The notes: generated from the sequence alone by a model not told the origin. A stretch of DNA of 64,000 nt from Lithodes maja (GCA_037953745.1 JBAKBP010000698.1:124001-188000), one strand, 5' to 3'; shown: positions 42,961 to 55,689, numbered from the stretch's first letter. Made by a program: numbers and translations.

Positions 42961-45516
42961 CTCATTATTATATTAATGCCCTCAGAATTTGAAATTATGC
43001 AAATGAGTAAAATCCATTATTATACAATGATAATGGGGTCCTTACGTATCTGGCAAAAGTGTGAACATGATAGTAAACACTAGCGATTTTTCGGAACATA
43101 ATTTCGGAATATTGATCCTATTAATATAGACATCTATCACTATTTAAATTTAATACAACCATAGACAGTGCTATTACATATTATTTGAACATGATAAAGG
43201 AACGTCCTTTAAATCCTCCTCCATGATCATGGCCCACGCCTGGTTCTCGAACATCTTCTGCTGGGCTGGTGGTGATCTTGGCAAATTAGCCACTTTGATG
43301 TACGTATAAATACGATTTGTCTCCTCGGCTAGCGAGTGTGCAGTGTGCTTGGTTAGAAACACAGTTGCACTAACCTGGGTAAGCGATACTGCTCCAGCAA
43401 CTTAGGTGAGCGATACTGATTAGGCTATTCCACCTGGGTAAGCAAAGAAATAGGGTGCCATTGGCTAAATATACGCCCTACAGCCTGGATAAATGCTGGA
43501 GCTGGTGAGCTGTAGAGCTATCGCTGTATCCTGACCTCCAGCTGATTTCTGTTCCTCTTGCTTCGAACTGGTTTCTTGGGTTGATGGACCGTAGGGACCC
43601 ATATGATGGGGTCGGATTTGGATCCTTCTATTGTGGAAAGGTCTGGTCAAGGTTTGATCACTGGTGGGGCATATAGAGGAAACTCCCATTTTCTTCCAGC
43701 TTGGTTGAAGGGGGAGATTGTTGTTCTCTGTGGTGGTTGTGTCCCGGAGAACTTTGGTACTCTGGTACTCAGGAGTATTCAGGAGGGGTGACAGTTAGGC
43801 AAAGTTTCTGGTCAGGGCGCGTGATGAAGGGTAGGTGTGAAAGCTGTATCAGCTGGTGGTGTGATGTTGTAGGGGTGATTGGATATTTGGCATGGTGCTG
43901 CAGAATCCGGTATTATATTAGCAATAATTAGTTTACTGATAGATTGGCAGCCAATTAGGGTGGCAATATACTGTACATCCTATTGTGAATAACAAATACT
44001 GATAAGTGGATTGATTGGACTGGAGCTTTAAATCAAAGATCATTTATATATTTTTCCTCTCACCGAACCTATATATGAAGTTAGTATATTCGCTAGACAA
44101 TAATACAAACAAAATACTATGACTTGAAGATTAATAGCAAAATAAGTGTGATTCTGTGAACATTTTTTGTGGGTTTGTTTAAGAGCGAGAGAGAGAGAGC
44201 AGGGTACAACCACCACTCTCTATTCAATATTGCCATGTCGACAGGTACTCGACAGTCATGCTCAAATATTGTGCTTTTCATTCGAAATGTCAATACTGAT
44301 TTCCTTTGTAGTTAAATGAATAAGTTTATAGCACATATAAACAACAAAAAGGCTCGAATAGTTCAGTGTTATCCAGTGTTTTTCAGCTGTTTTTTTTTTC
44401 TTTCTATCTCTTCCATATAAAAATATTATACACTTGTTCTGGCTGTAAACGGCTATAGAAGCTGATGGTATATTCCTTTGTTGTGCAGCTACCACCTGCG
44501 TAGTGTGGGCCGAGTGAACAAAGGCTAGAGCAGCTCACTACGTTCATCTGTAAATGGTCTCCAAGTCCGACGGGCACTGGCTAATGTCACTTTCCGGGTC
44601 AAGTATGTCTCATACCAGCTGGGTCCCTCACTCTAGACACCTTGGCAGGGACGTGGACAACATCAGGCAGGCCTTCTTGGTTCAGAGGCAGAAGGCTCTC
44701 GGCCTGTGTCGCTTTCCGGATCAAGTTACTCCCATATAAGCCGAGTCCCCTAAGTATATTTTGCCATATCAGTGTTACTCCCTTCAGAATGATAGTGTAC
44801 TTTATATCTAATTATCCTAACAATTATGGAACTATATTCAGCTTCGCATTCAAAGGAGCATTACATGCTTTAATTAACCATATGATTCCTCAAATTATTC
44901 CTTAGTACCATATGAATGATTATGTATGACAATGTAAGTAAATGAAAACAGCGGTCGTCGTAATAGATAAGTTAATATTAATATGAATTAACTATACCAC
45001 GGTCTAATGGCTAAACTTAGATAATACTCAACTTTGGATCCCCTCAAAAGATACAAAACAATTATATACAGTACCATTTCAATATTGTGCGTAAATATTG
45101 TACATAATATTTAGCCAGGTCACCACGCTAAAACTATGTTACTGATTTTTCTATTGTAATGGTAGTCTTATTAATCCGCAAAGTACTTTAGCCTGCTTTA
45201 TATCTTTGTCTGGCTACAATTATACAGTTCAACTTAACATGAAGAAAATGTATTGGGCAAAAGTGAGTATAAAATGTAGGCCTATAGGATATAATAACCA
45301 TCTGATTTCGATACTTCTTTCCTTAATTGAATATGTATTGATAATTAGATCTAAAACACTTATAAAATTGACCAGTCGTACTAAAAGTATAAATGTAACA
45401 ATAACACTTGCATCAAACGGGTCAATAAGTCCTTAACCCACTGAGCACCAGCTAATTAATAATAAAAGTACTCTGTGAGACCGGCCGATTTGGTAATTTT
45501 TTGTCTTTTCTTAAAT
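42961..45516. other. Left-arm interval without a recognised gene
   Basis: Upstream (on minus) of the pol remnant, so it may be the gag/5' region of that element: a 62-aa minus frame at 43174-43362 reads TNRIYTYIKVANLPRSPPAQ but matches no family I know. A (GA)n of nine units is at 44185-44202, where the right arm has a much longer tract. A tandem pair of ~110-bp units containing TC..CCGGGTCAAG / ..CCGGATCAAG lies at about 44580-44745. Confidence 0.45.
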
Positions 45517-48187
45517 TAAAATGCAAAACCTGCAAACCAAACAAACCAAAATTGGGACAAGGACAATATAAAGTCAAATTAAATTATCAAAATCGCTATG
45601 TGGAAACAACGCTTACTAAAATGAAAATTATTAAATAAAAAAACACAATCCACCACATAGGGTGTACATTACTACATGAGCAAGTTAATCTGTTTCCCAA
45701 ACAAACTAATCGCACATATAACAACGCACTATCGTCACGTTAAAGGAAGTAGTCAAGTTTGGGAAGTCCGGGACGTTCTGGCAAATTTTACTAAACTCTG
45801 CATGAATAAAGAAACTACATGTTAAATGTCAAAATATTATTTAAAATCAAATTTGCAACATGACAAGACATTAACAATAGTACAAAATACAAATATTGGA
45901 AAGATATCTATACTATTACAAAATAATATATAAAATACAGTACAGCACTCACTAACGATAGTGCTACCTGTAAGCATAGCATGCCTCAAGTGACTCCTAT
46001 CAATAACTACCCTACAAATAACCTACATTTATAGCACAAATAAATTAAGGAAATCGCAAAAGTAAGCAATTGATACTATCGACAATTAATACATATAATA
46101 TAAAGACAAATAATTGCAAAATATGAAGTAACAACAGATTTAAACAAAGAGTACTCTTTTAACAAGAACAATAAATTTAAAAAATCATCAATATTAATAT
46201 TAATAATAGAAAAAGAAAAAGATAAACAATAAATACAGACAAAAAGTAAGCAGAGGTTATACAAGAAACTTCAAGTTAAAAATGCTTGATTAAAATTATT
46301 GATGTCAAATTTTAGAATAGTCACAATAATTGACCCTAAAAAGATTAAATTTATGGAACAATTGACTTGCCTCAAAACCTCTGTCTACTAAGAGTCTGTA
46401 TAGTAACCTAGCTCTAGCCCAAAAGTCATCTACTTTAGTGCAGATTTTACAAAATCTTATTAATTGGGAATAAAAACAATTATAAGTTATTTTACTATCG
46501 ATATTACTACTAGGGAAAGGAAAGTTTATTACGTTAAAATTAAAATCATCAACTTTGTGACATACTTTAAGTATGCACTGTTCATTAACAATCTCTATAT
46601 TTATATCAAGAAAATTTTCAACTTTATAATTTACGTTACATTGTGTGAGGGGAATAGAATTAGGGTATATAAGTTTAGCAACTTGATTAAAATTTAACAA
46701 ATTGCAAACAAGAATATCATCAATATATCTACTATTATTACTTAACAGTTTAGCAAGTGCTAATTTTTCTGGAATTTTATTTTTCTTGCTACTGTCAACT
46801 AAGTCTTTTATATATTTAAATTCTAAAGGAAGCAAGAATAAGTCTGCAATTAAAGGGCTAGCATTTCCACCCATAGGAATTCCTAATATTTGTTTGAAAA
46901 TGTACGGCCCGAATCTAACATAAGTATTGAAAAGGAGGAATTTAAGGGCATCTTTAAGTTTAATTCTATCAAAATATACAGAACTAGTGGGAGTAGAGCT
47001 AAGTGATGCATTATTAAAATATGTATAAACATTTATGAAATAATTACCATTCCCAACGAACCTGTCAAAGTGCAAATCTATAATAAAGCAAAGCTCTGAA
47101 TATACTAAATCTAAAGGCAAATTGGTATACAAAGTTGAAAAGTCGAAGCTATGTACCGAGGTAACTTTCGGCATGGTATTTATTTTATCAATAACTTCTA
47201 ACGAATTGTCAACACTCCAATAATAGTTAATGCCAGTTCTTCTCATGATGGTATTACAATATCTTTTATGAGTACTTTTAATGTATTTTAAGCAATTTAC
47301 GACTTGTTCTGATAGAGTTTTAGTGGTAGCAAATTTTGCTCCGGCAATAAAGCGATATTTATAAGGTCTTTTATGACATTTAGGTAACATGTATAATTTT
47401 GCAATGCACTTGTTCTTATCAGAAAGTTTAATATCAAATATTATATTTTTCTTGGTATGTTCATCGATTAAGTTATCAATATTCAGATTATTTTGAATTT
47501 CATAAACAGAATTACCGCAAATATTTTTACGTAATATGTTACCCTTAATACCTAATTCTTTTTTCATGTTTTCAAGATAAAATTTCTTACATGTGAAGCT
47601 ATAATTATTGCTGGCTTTATCTACTGTAGTGATTACAAAACGTTTATGTAAATTTATTAAATCAGCTTTAAGCTTATTATAATTATAGTCTATAAAATCT
47701 GAAAGATTAAATTCATTTTTAAGCGAGAAAATGTTATTTCTAATTAGCTCAATTAATAATTTAGACCATGCTTCTAGTTCTCTCGCATCGCAGCACGCAA
47801 TTTTTAACAATTTATCTTTTAATTTATTGACTGAAAAAACAATATCTTTTAAAATTATGTCCCATGTTACTTTATTACACCCTATTCTAAATTTAAACCC
47901 TTTACGACATAGCTCCGCTAATTTGTCGTTTGCAAAATGTTTAACTAGTTCTACATCACCTGTTAATATGTGACATATCGGACTATAAATGAACTTTGCT
48001 AGTGCATCACGTCTGCTAGCTGGCATATCCATGACTCTTTCACACACGCATTTATTATTATTGAAAATATCATTATCTGAAAGATTTTCTAAAACTTTAT
48101 TATAATTACAAATAATAGACCCAACAGGTCGTTCATATGAATACACTATTAATGGTTTGAAATCTTTACAACCATCTGGTAACATGA
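45517..48187 (-). mobile_element. Penelope-type RT element, present only in the left arm
   Basis: The right arm at 53199-53235 runs straight across the site where this ~2.67 kb is inserted in the left arm. The insert starts on its 5' side inside the RT ORF (MLPDGCKDFKPL), so it is 5'-truncated, with ~790 bp of A/T-rich 3' sequence. I found no clear target duplication. Confidence 0.8.
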
Positions 48188-48224
48188 AATAGGTGAGAAA
48201 TGATGAATAATACAAAAAAAACAC
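46305..48224 (-). CDS. Penelope-type reverse transcriptase ORF, 639 aa, no GIY-YIG domain seen
   Basis: One uninterrupted minus-strand frame; the first 13 residues come from flanking arm sequence, so the true N-terminus is missing. RT features: KLYMLPKCHKRPYKYRFIAG (~47370), SVHSFDFSTLYTNLPLDL (~47120), QILGIPMGGNASPLIADLF (~46870), catalytic SRYIDDILVCN (~46720), FLDINIEIV (~46610), and a C-terminal block VDDFNFNVINFPFPSSNID plus RFCKICTKVDDFWARARLL. The 'F-S-T-LYTNLP' palm and 'IPMGxNxxPLxAD' are characteristic of Penelope-related RTs. No GIY-YIG motif follows before the stop at 46305, so it is an endonuclease-less type or its nuclease lies elsewhere. It may be the least decayed retroelement gene in the window. 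Confidence 0.75.
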   Translation of the reverse strand: MFFLYYSSFLTYFMLPDGCKDFKPLIVYSYERPVGSIICNYNKVLENLSDNDIFNNNKCVCERVMDMPASRRDALAKFIYSPICHILTGDVELVKHFANDKLAELCRKGFKFRIGCNKVTWDIILKDIVFSVNKLKDKLLKIACCDARELEAWSKLLIELIRNNIFSLKNEFNLSDFIDYNYNKLKADLINLHKRFVITTVDKASNNYSFTCKKFYLENMKKELGIKGNILRKNICGNSVYEIQNNLNIDNLIDEHTKKNIIFDIKLSDKNKCIAKLYMLPKCHKRPYKYRFIAGAKFATTKTLSEQVVNCLKYIKSTHKRYCNTIMRRTGINYYWSVDNSLEVIDKINTMPKVTSVHSFDFSTLYTNLPLDLVYSELCFIIDLHFDRFVGNGNYFINVYTYFNNASLSSTPTSSVYFDRIKLKDALKFLLFNTYVRFGPYIFKQILGIPMGGNASPLIADLFLLPLEFKYIKDLVDSSKKNKIPEKLALAKLLSNNSRYIDDILVCNLLNFNQVAKLIYPNSIPLTQCNVNYKVENFLDINIEIVNEQCILKVCHKVDDFNFNVINFPFPSSNIDSKITYNCFYSQLIRFCKICTKVDDFWARARLLYRLLVDRGFEASQLFHKFNLFRVNYCDYSKI

Positions 48225-48244
48225 TCCCCTCGGTCATTTGGGGC

Positions 48245-49660
48245 GGGGGGCAGCTTCAACCATCAGCTGATGCCGGGCGGTCTTCAAGCTTCCCGCCTGG
48301 CGCTTCACAACTGAGCGCGGCAGCATGGCAGATGTACGATGCGTCCAGTTTCGAGTGACGGTTATTTACACCACCCGAGCATCATGTGTGCCTTCATAGT
48401 TCATATATTAGCAAGATGTATCACATAATGTCATTGTAAGTGATGTTACAGTGTGATAAGTGCTGTGTTATAAGTTTTATAATTGCCCACGAATAGCAAG
48501 CCCCGCGAGCGTCCTGGTTACCATGGCGACTGGCGGCCATCTTGGTCCACGACACACGCACATACACAGCTGACTCAACCTCTCTCTCACTTTTACTCCT
48601 ATGATGCCTCTCTCACATACTCTGTTTATTGATTTTATACTTTATCGTATGTTTTATAGCTAGAATATGAGTTTTGCACATTGTTTTGGGCACTTTTGAC
48701 TTAGAAATATGAGTTTTGACATTGTATTTTTAGTGAGGAGAGTATGGGAGGTGGGGAGAGTGTGGGTGTGGGGGAAGGCCTTGTACATAACAACATGACA
48801 CACTCTCCTCAAGTCTCTCTCTCTCTCCTCGCTTCTGACCCCTACGATGTCCTGGCGGAATTTAGAGGAATGCCATGGGGTCTGGGTCATCCTCCTCCTC
48901 CTCTTCCTCACTTGGTGGGGAGTCAACTATGTCATGGGGGGGAGTAGGAGAGTGATACACATCGCGAGACGACGAGGTACGTCCGACACTGATGAACTAC
49001 ACAAGACAACTGGCGAGCCTGGTGGCCTAGTCCTCCACTTTCTCCCTCCTCCCATGCTTTCTCCCCCCACTCCTCACCACGGCTAGACTTGGGTATTACC
49101 AAATATTGCCACTGTTGGGCAACATCATAAGGTATATCTCATACAAATTTGAACCCTCTAGCTATCATAGGACATGAATAAATAAGCTCGAAAGTGGCGG
49201 TTAAGATAAGTGGGTAAACTGGCTTTCCCCATCTGCCTGTACCCACCCGCGCAGCTAGACTAGGGGGTTGCCAAGTACCGCCACTGTTTGGCAACATCAT
49301 AAGGTTTATCCCATGCCATCTTCAAGCCTCTACCTACTATAGGACATGAGTATATAAGGTCGAAATTGCTGACGCAGGTGCTGCGGCGCTGTGGTTTAGC
49401 GTTACATATATTGCTGATGCATCACGTGCGTCACTGGGGTATTGTGGGTTAAGACAGTTCTTCATATATTTCTGGCTGCCACTGTGTAACGACAACAACT
49501 GATTATGACAACAATGGTTGTTACGTACATTGATTGTTAATGGAAATGCACACACACACAGACACACACACTATTATACCTTTAGTCTATTTTCTGAAAT
49601 CAGTGTGAAATAGTTTCAGCATGTAACCAGAGTATAGACGCCAATCTCGTGTGAATATCC
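48245..49660. other. Left-arm interval without a recognised gene
   Basis: Mirror of 51720-53150. GC-richer patches and T/C-rich strings produce open frames on both strands (48660-49086, 49337-49567), none with motifs. A ~170-bp tandem duplication lies at about 49081-49360. Confidence 0.5.
49081..49360. repeat. Tandem duplication in the left arm
   Basis: Two units share 'agctagact.gg', 'gccactgttgggcaacatcataaggt' (second: tttggcaac), then 'ctataggacatgaataa' words; units start near 49081 and 49251. Mirrored at about 52030-52310. Confidence 0.7.
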
Positions 49661-50162
49661 CATAAGGGGAGCTGGTTCGCTTCTATGGTCCTCCTTCTTC
49701 CTCATGTTTATCCCCATTATTTTTCAGATTTTATAACGATCGGGCCATTAGTTTGGCGTTTTTAAGATATTTCACCTCAATTCTTCGTCAACATTAAGAC
49801 TTTTCGGGGCATTTAGGTGTCGATGTTTTTTTTCTGGCGAGCGATAGCGAGCCTGTAATTTAAGAGAAACCGGCCGGGAAATGTTTCTATCGAAAAAACT
49901 ACAAATTTGTCTTGAAGGAGGGACTTGGGGGGGGGGTTTAGCTTGATGGAGGTCTAGGGAGGAAATTAAAAAACGATAAAAAGATAAATGAGGAAATAAG
50001 TACGCCCATCGCCCCTTAACCAATAATACATATTTATGTCACGTCACATTGACGTTTGCGGTTCACCGAGCCGGATGATACATTTACCGTAATATCACTG
50101 CTTATTGTGAGCTTTGATAGCTCGGAAAAATTGATGAAAGTGGGTGATTAATTATTAGTGTG

Positions 50163-50165
<3 letters not shown>

Positions 50166-50204
<39 letters not shown>
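50166..50204. repeat. (GA)n microsatellite
   Basis: About 19 GA dinucleotides, then GTGTGTG. Confidence 0.9.
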
Positions 50205-50206
<2 letters not shown>

Positions 50207-50439
50207 TGTGTGGGAGTGAGAGAAGAGTGGAGTGGAATATGAAACCAGAACACAGAAGAAAGAATTCATAGGTCCACTGTCACCTATTCATTGACCATAA
50301 ATGTCTACTACATTACAGCATCATCATTTATTAGGTATATCACATTTCATAACTGATTATGCGTTTATTAAATATTTTGACACCGCAAAATTGTCATATA
50401 TAGGTGTGTTCCTCGGGAACTGTAGGTTAAGGGGAGGCA

Positions 50440-50745
50440 GGCCGTTTTTCTGGACCCCTTCTCCCTAATGTTTAGCCCCAATAGTTATAGATTATGACGT
50501 TCGGCCCATTAGTTTGGCGATTTTAACACCTTTCGTCCCATTTCGTTTTCAATTTTAAGACCTTTCGTGCCATTTAGGTGTCGATTATTTCCTGGCGAGC
50601 GATAGCGAGCCTGCAATTTTAATGTTCCGGCCTTTCGGCCGGAACATTTTTATACTGAAAAATGTACAAATTTATCTTGAAGGGGGGTCTAGGGGGTGTT
50701 TTTCTAAGCTTGATGGAGGTCTAGTGAGGAAACTAAACAAAATAT
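50440..50745. repeat. Diverged direct copy of 49670-49985
   Basis: Shared words in order: cggcccattagtttggcg, catttaggtgtcgat, ctggcgagcgatagcgagcc, acaaattt.tcttgaagg, agcttgatggaggtctag. Confidence 0.85.
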
Positions 50746-50821
50746 ATGAATAAATGAATTAATAGATCAAACAAACGGTCAGTCTCCCATTAAGTAGGAA
50801 AATAATAACCAGCGAGGTAGT

Positions 50822-51475
50822 GAACCTCATATTTATTTACATTGCAATGGATCCAAACGTTTCAGCATATAAGTTACGGCATCATCAGTGGTTTGCAAGT
50901 AAAATAATCACTCTAAAACAATTCGCTATTTTATTGCTAATATATTTAAAACACAATCCTTTGCACACTAGAAAGGGAAGCGGATATATTTATATTTATT
51001 TGGGAGTTATTTACCAAAAGAATGAATGAAATGACAATAATAATGCAAGCTTTACATATCGACTACAACACTACACAAGAGAGAGGGGGGCAGCAGACAA
51101 CATGATATTTAATTGGGTCATATTTATCTTTATATATAAGAACACTAAAATCCCTTTATGTAAAGATAAATAAGAGCCAATTAAATAACATGTCTGCTGC
51201 CCCCTTCCTCTCTTATGTAGTTTTGTAATCAATATGTAAAACTTGCATTACTATTGTCATTTCATTCATACCTTTAGTAAATAACTCCCAATTAAATATA
51301 TTTATATCCGCTTCCCTTTCTATTGTGTGTATGATTGTTTTTAATATATTAGCAATAAGGTATCAATATATATTGATAGTGATTATTTTACTTTTACACC
51401 ACTGATGATGGCGTAGTGTATATGCCGAAACGTTTGGATCCACTACAATGCAAATAAAGATGATGTTCGTTTTTT
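50822..51475. repeat. Inner inverted repeat in the palindrome spacer
   Basis: 50822-51135 is an imperfect reverse complement of 51157-51475: for example gaaagggaagcggatatat (50970) with atatatccgcttccctttc (51300), and aaacgtttggatcca on both outer edges. The outward-facing ends read GAAACGTTTGGATCCA then CAATGCAAATAAA. Confidence 0.85.
51398..51445 (+). ncRNA. Hammerhead-like motif
   Basis: CTGATGA at 51402-51408, a 5-bp stem GGCGT/ATGCC (51410-51426) and GAAAC at 51427-51431, followed by GTTTGGATC. Stem III would hold only one good pair, so cleavage is doubtful. A more decayed mirror copy lies at about 50848-50895 on the minus strand. Confidence 0.4.
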
Positions 51476-51719
51476 CGATAGAAACAATTCCAGGCCGAAG
51501 GCCGGTTTCTCTTAAATTACAGGCTCGCTATCGCTCGCCAGAAAAAAAAACATCGACACCTAAATGTCCCGATAAGTCTTAATGTTGACGAAGAATTGAG
51601 GTGAAATATCTTAAAAACGCCAAACTAATGGGCCGATCGTTATAAAATCTGAAAAATAATGGGGATAAACATGAAGAAGAAGGAGGACCATAGAAGCGAA
51701 CCAGCTCCCCTTATGGGAT

Positions 51720-53160
51720 ATTCACACGAGATTGGCGTCTATACTCTGGTTACATGCTGAAACTATTTCACACTGATTTCAGAAAATAGACTAAAGGTAT
51801 AATAGTGTGTGTGTCTCTGTGTGTGTGTGTGTGTGTGTGTGCATTTCCATTAACGATCAATGTACGTAACAACCATTGTTGGCATAATCAGTTGTTGTCG
51901 TTACACGGTGGCAGCCAGAAATATATGAAGAACTGTCTTAACCCACAGGACCCCAGCGACGCATGTGATGCGTCAGCAATGTATGTAATGCTAAACCCCA
52001 GTGCCGCAGCACTTGCATCAGCAATTTCGACCTTATATACTCATGTCTTATAGTAGCTAGAGGCTTGAGGATGGCATGGGATATACCTTATGATGTTGCC
52101 GAACAGTGGCGGTACTGGAAAACACCCTAGTCCAGCAGCGCGGGTGGGTACGGGCGGATGGGGAAAGCCAGTTTACCCACTTATCTTACCGCCACTTTCG
52201 AGCTTATTTATTCATGTCCTATGATAGCTAGAGGGTTCAAATTTGTATGGGATATACCTTATGATGTTGCCCAACAGTGGCAATACCTGGTAATACCCAA
52301 GTCTAGCCGCGGTGAGGAGTGGGGGGAGAGAGCGCGGGAGGGGGGAGGAAGTGGAGGACTAGGCCACCAGACTTGCCAGTTGTTTTGTGTAGTTCATCAG
52401 TGTCGGACGTACCTCGTCGCCTCGCAATGTGTATCGCTCTCCTACTCCTCCCCATGACATAGTTGACTCCCCACCAAGTGAGGAAGAGGAGGAGGAGGAT
52501 GACCCAGACCCCATGGCATTCCTCTGATTTCCGCCAGGACATTGTAGGGGTCAGAAGCGAGGAGAGAAAGAGTTGAGGAGAGTGTGTCATGTTGCTATGT
52601 ACAAGGTCTTCCCCCACCCCCACACTCCCCACCTCCCATACTCTCCTAACTAAAAATACAATGTCAAAACTCATATCTAAGGCAAAAGTGCCCAAAACAA
52701 TGTGTAAAACTCATATTCTAACTATAAAACATACGATAAAGTATATAATCAATGAACAGAGTACGTGAGAGAGGCATCATAAGAGTGAAAGTGAGAGAGA
52801 GGATGAGTCAGCTGTGTATGTGCGTGCGTCGTGGACCAAGATGGCCGCCAGTCGCCATGGTAACCATGACGCGCGCAGGGCTTGCTATTCGTGGGCAATT
52901 ATAAAACTTATAACACAGCACTTATCACACTGTAACATCACTTACAATGACATTATGTGATACATCTTGCTAATAACTTAACTATGAAGGCACACATGAT
53001 GCTCGGGTGGTGTAAATAACCGTCACTCGAAAACTGGACGCATCGTACATCTGCCATGCTGCCGCGCTCAGTTGTGAAGCGCCGGGAGGGAAGCTTGAAG
53101 ACCGCCCGGCATCAGCTGATGGTTGAAGCTGCCCCCCCCCCTCCCCCCAATGACCGAGGT
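51720..53160. other. Right-arm interval without a recognised gene
   Basis: Mirror of 48245-49660. Contains (GT)n at 51806-51840 and a poly-C/T stretch at 53133-53175. The 130-aa minus frame at 52303-52695 corresponds to plus-strand frames in the left arm but carries no motif. Confidence 0.5.
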
Positions 53161-54385
53161 GAGTGTTTTTTTTTGTTTTATTCATCATTGCTCACCTATT
53201 TCAGCTATTTAAGAACAAAACAATTGTTTTACCAAATCGGCCGGTCTCACAGCGTACTTTTATAATTAATTAGCTGGTGCTCAGTGGGTTAAGGACTTAT
53301 TGACCCGTTCGATGCAAGTGTTATTGTTACATTTATACCTTTAGTACGACTGGTAAATTTTCTCAGTTTTTTAGATCTAATTATCAATACATATTCAATT
53401 AAGGAAAGAAGTATCGAAATCAGATGGTTATTATATCCTATAGGCCTACATTTTATACTCACTTTTGCCCAATACATTTTCTTCATGTTAAGTTGAACTG
53501 TATAATTGTAGCCAGACAAAGATATAAAGCAGGCTAAAGTACTTTGCGGATTAATAAGACTACCATTACAATAGAAAAATCACTAACATAGTTTTAGCGT
53601 GGTGACCTGGCTAAATATTATGTACAATATTTACGCACAATATTGAAATGGTACTGTATATAATTGTTTTGTATCTTTTGAGGGGATCCAAAGTTGAGTA
53701 TTATCTAAGTTTAGCCATTAGACCGTGGTATAGTTAATTCATATTAATATTAACTTATCTATTACGACGACCGCTGTCTTCATTTACTTACATTGTCATA
53801 CATAATCATTCATATGGTACTAAGGAATAATTTGAGGAATCATATGGTTAATTAAAGCATGTAATGCTCCTTTGAATGCGAAGCTGAATATAGTTCCATA
53901 ATTGTTAGGATAATTAGATATAAAGTACACTATCATTCTGAAGGGAGTAACACTGATATGGCAAAAATATAATTAGGGGACTCGGCTTATATGGGAGTAA
54001 CTTGATCCGGAAAGCGACACAGGCCGAGACCCTTCTGCCTCTGAACCAAGTAGGCTTGCCTGATGTTGCCCACGTCCCTGCCAAGGTGTCTAGAGTGAGG
54101 GATCCAGCTGGTATGAGACATACTCAACCCGGGAAGTGACATTAGCCAGTGCCCGTCGGACTTGGAGACCATTTACAGATGAACGTAGTGAGCTGCTCTA
54201 ACACTGGATAACACTGGACTATAATTCGAGCCTTTTTGTTGTTTATATGTGCTATAAACTTATTCATTTTACTACAAAGGAAATCAGTATTGACATTTTG
54301 AATGAAAAGCACAATATTTAAGCATGACCGTAGAGTACCTGTCGACACGGCAATATTGAATAGAGAGTGGTGGTTGTACCCTGTG

Positions 54386-54389
<4 letters not shown>

Positions 54390-54462
<73 letters not shown>
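54390..54462. repeat. (CT)n microsatellite, 36-37 units
   Basis: The left-arm counterpart (44185-44202) has only about nine GA units. It creates the Arg-Glu and Ser-Leu repeat frames at 54142-54523, which are not genes. Confidence 0.95.
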
Positions 54463-54465
<3 letters not shown>

Positions 54466-55689
54466 TAAACAAACCCACAAAAAGTGTTCACAGAATCACA
54501 CCTATTTTGCTATTAATCTTTAAGTCATAGTATTTTGTTTGTATTATTGTCTAGCGAATATACTAACTTCATATATAGGTTCGGTGAAAGGAAAAATACA
54601 TAAATGATCCTTGATTTAATGCTCCAGTCCAATCAATCCACGTATCAGTACTTGTTATTCACAATAGGATGTACGAGTATATTGCCAATCTAATTGGCTG
54701 CCAATCTATCAGTAAACTAATTATTACTAATATAATACCGGATTCTGCAGCACCATGCCAAATATCCAATCACCCCTACAACATCACACCACCAGCTGAT
54801 ACAGCTTTCACACCTACCCTTCATCACGCGCCCTGACCAGACACTTTGCCTAACTGTCACCCCTCTTGAATACTCCTGAATACCAGAGTACCATAGTTCT
54901 CCCGGGCACAACCACCACAGAGAACAGAGAAGAACAATCTCCCCCTTCAACCAAGCTGGAAGAAAATGGGAGTTTCCTCTATATGCCCCACCAGTGATCA
55001 AACCTTGACCAGACCTCTCCAAAATAGAAGGATCCAAATCCGACCCCATCATGGACCCTACGGTCCATCAACCCAAGAAACCAGTTCGAAGCAAGAGGAA
55101 CAGAAATCAGCTGGAGGTCAGGATACAGCGATAGCTCTACAGCTCACCAGCTCCAGCATTTATCCAGGCTGTAGGGCGTATATTTAGCCAATGGCACCCT
55201 ATTTCTTTGCTTACCCAGGTGCAATAGCCTAATCAGTATCGCTCACCTAAGTTGCTGGAGCAGTATCAGTTACCCAGGTTAGCGCAACTGTGTTTCTAAC
55301 CAAGCACACTGCACACTCGCTAGTCGAGGAGACGAATCGTATTTATACGTACATCAAAGTGGCTAATTTGCCAAGATCACCACCAGCCCAGCAGAAGATG
55401 TTCGAGAACCAGGCGTGGGCCACGACCAACCATGGAGGATGATTTAAAGGAACGTCCGTCCTATATCATGTTCAAATAATATGTAATAGCACTGTCTATG
55501 GTTGTATTAAATTTAAATAGTGATAGATGTCTATATTAATAGGATAAATATCCCGGAATTATGTTCCGAAAATTCGCGAGTGTTTATTTTCATGTTGACA
55601 CTTTTGCCAGATACGTAACAACCCCAGTATCATTATATCATAATGGATTTTACTCATTTGCATAATTTCAAATTCCGAGGGCATTAATA

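Larger units (their letters stand above)
41121..49898. repeat. Left arm of a 16.4 kb imperfect palindrome
   Basis: Collinear in reverse with 51468-57540: for example 41190-41260 with 57400-57470, 43600-43700 with 54950-55050, 45206-45436 with 53289-53519, 48240-48330 with 53070-53160, 49640-49890 with 51475-51730. It is longer than the right arm because of the RT insertion at about 45517-48187 and a ~130-bp insert near 44385-44520. Identity by eye is high (roughly 90-97% in sampled blocks). Confidence 0.92.
49899..51467. other. Palindrome spacer
   Basis: No gene. Contains a (GA)n tract at 50166-50204, a diverged direct copy (about 50440-50745) of the inner arm block 49670-49985, and a second, smaller palindrome centred near 51146. 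Confidence 0.75.

Noticed and set aside
54142..54523. Arg-Glu and Ser-Leu repeat ORFs
   Set aside because: Produced by the (CT)n microsatellite.
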